Assembly: GCA_937967685.1 (NCBI GenBank)
Contig: CALBTX010000074.1
Span: forward strand, 1-15,431
Origin: an uncultured Bacillaceae bacterium
GTDB lineage: Bacteria > Bacillota > Bacilli > Caldalkalibacillales > Caldalkalibacillaceae
DNA: 15,431 nucleotides
Direction of reading: 5' to 3'
Below are positions 15,413-15,431 of this stretch, piece by piece. The number at the start of each line of letters is the position of its first letter. Position 1 is the stretch's first letter. The notes beneath the pieces were generated by a model, which ran no database searches, was not told the origin of the DNA, and saw nothing but the letters and a program-made list of their open reading frames with translations. Both the position numbers and the translations under genes were made by a program.

Positions 15413-15431
15413 ATATCGACATGATTTGAAT

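Overview
The window looks like a stretch of chromosome from an endospore-forming member of the Bacillaceae (Firmicutes). On the minus strand the order tig - clpX - lonB - lon - ysxC - hemA - hemX - hemC - hemD matches the classic Bacillus arrangement. Ribosome binding sites are strong AGGAGG types. The hemA promoter carries a near-perfect PerR box, and lonB carries an exact-consensus sigma-F promoter. Moderate GC and very acidic chaperone sequences would suit a thermophilic or alkaliphilic Bacillaceae, but that is a guess.

Minus strand, read from right to left. Trigger factor (10755-12047) folds nascent chains. It is followed by the ClpX unfoldase (9383-10651), which ends at an intrinsic terminator. 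LonB (7480-9168), a membrane-anchored Lon protease, has its own forespore-type promoter. Lon/LonA (5003-7351) has its own sigma-A promoter and overlaps the ribosome-assembly GTPase ysxC/engB (4419-5006). A 234-base gap holds the promoter of the tetrapyrrole operon: hemA, hemX, hemC and hemD make uroporphyrinogen III from glutamyl-tRNA, except for the GSA aminomutase (hemL) and ALA dehydratase (hemB) steps. In Bacillus hemB and hemL follow hemD. Here the 133 bases after hemD contain direct repeats and no start of hemB.

Plus strand, right end. After a 314-base divergent intergenic region come a luciferase-like FMN-dependent oxidoreductase (12362-13465), an OmpR-family response regulator (13495-14190) and an overlapping membrane sensor histidine kinase (14168-15412). 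They are tightly packed and probably co-transcribed. The signal and the target of the two-component system cannot be read from this window; target genes may lie just beyond the right edge.

The coding content is mostly well-known housekeeping. The more interesting signals are non-coding: a PerR operator laid over the hemA -10 box, a sigma-F promoter whose -35 box sits in the tail of the clpX terminator, a lon promoter built into a perfect inverted repeat, a nested stem structure between tig and clpX, a possible 38-codon leader ORF running into hemA, and a palindrome in front of the oxidoreductase gene. I did not find a clearly new system.
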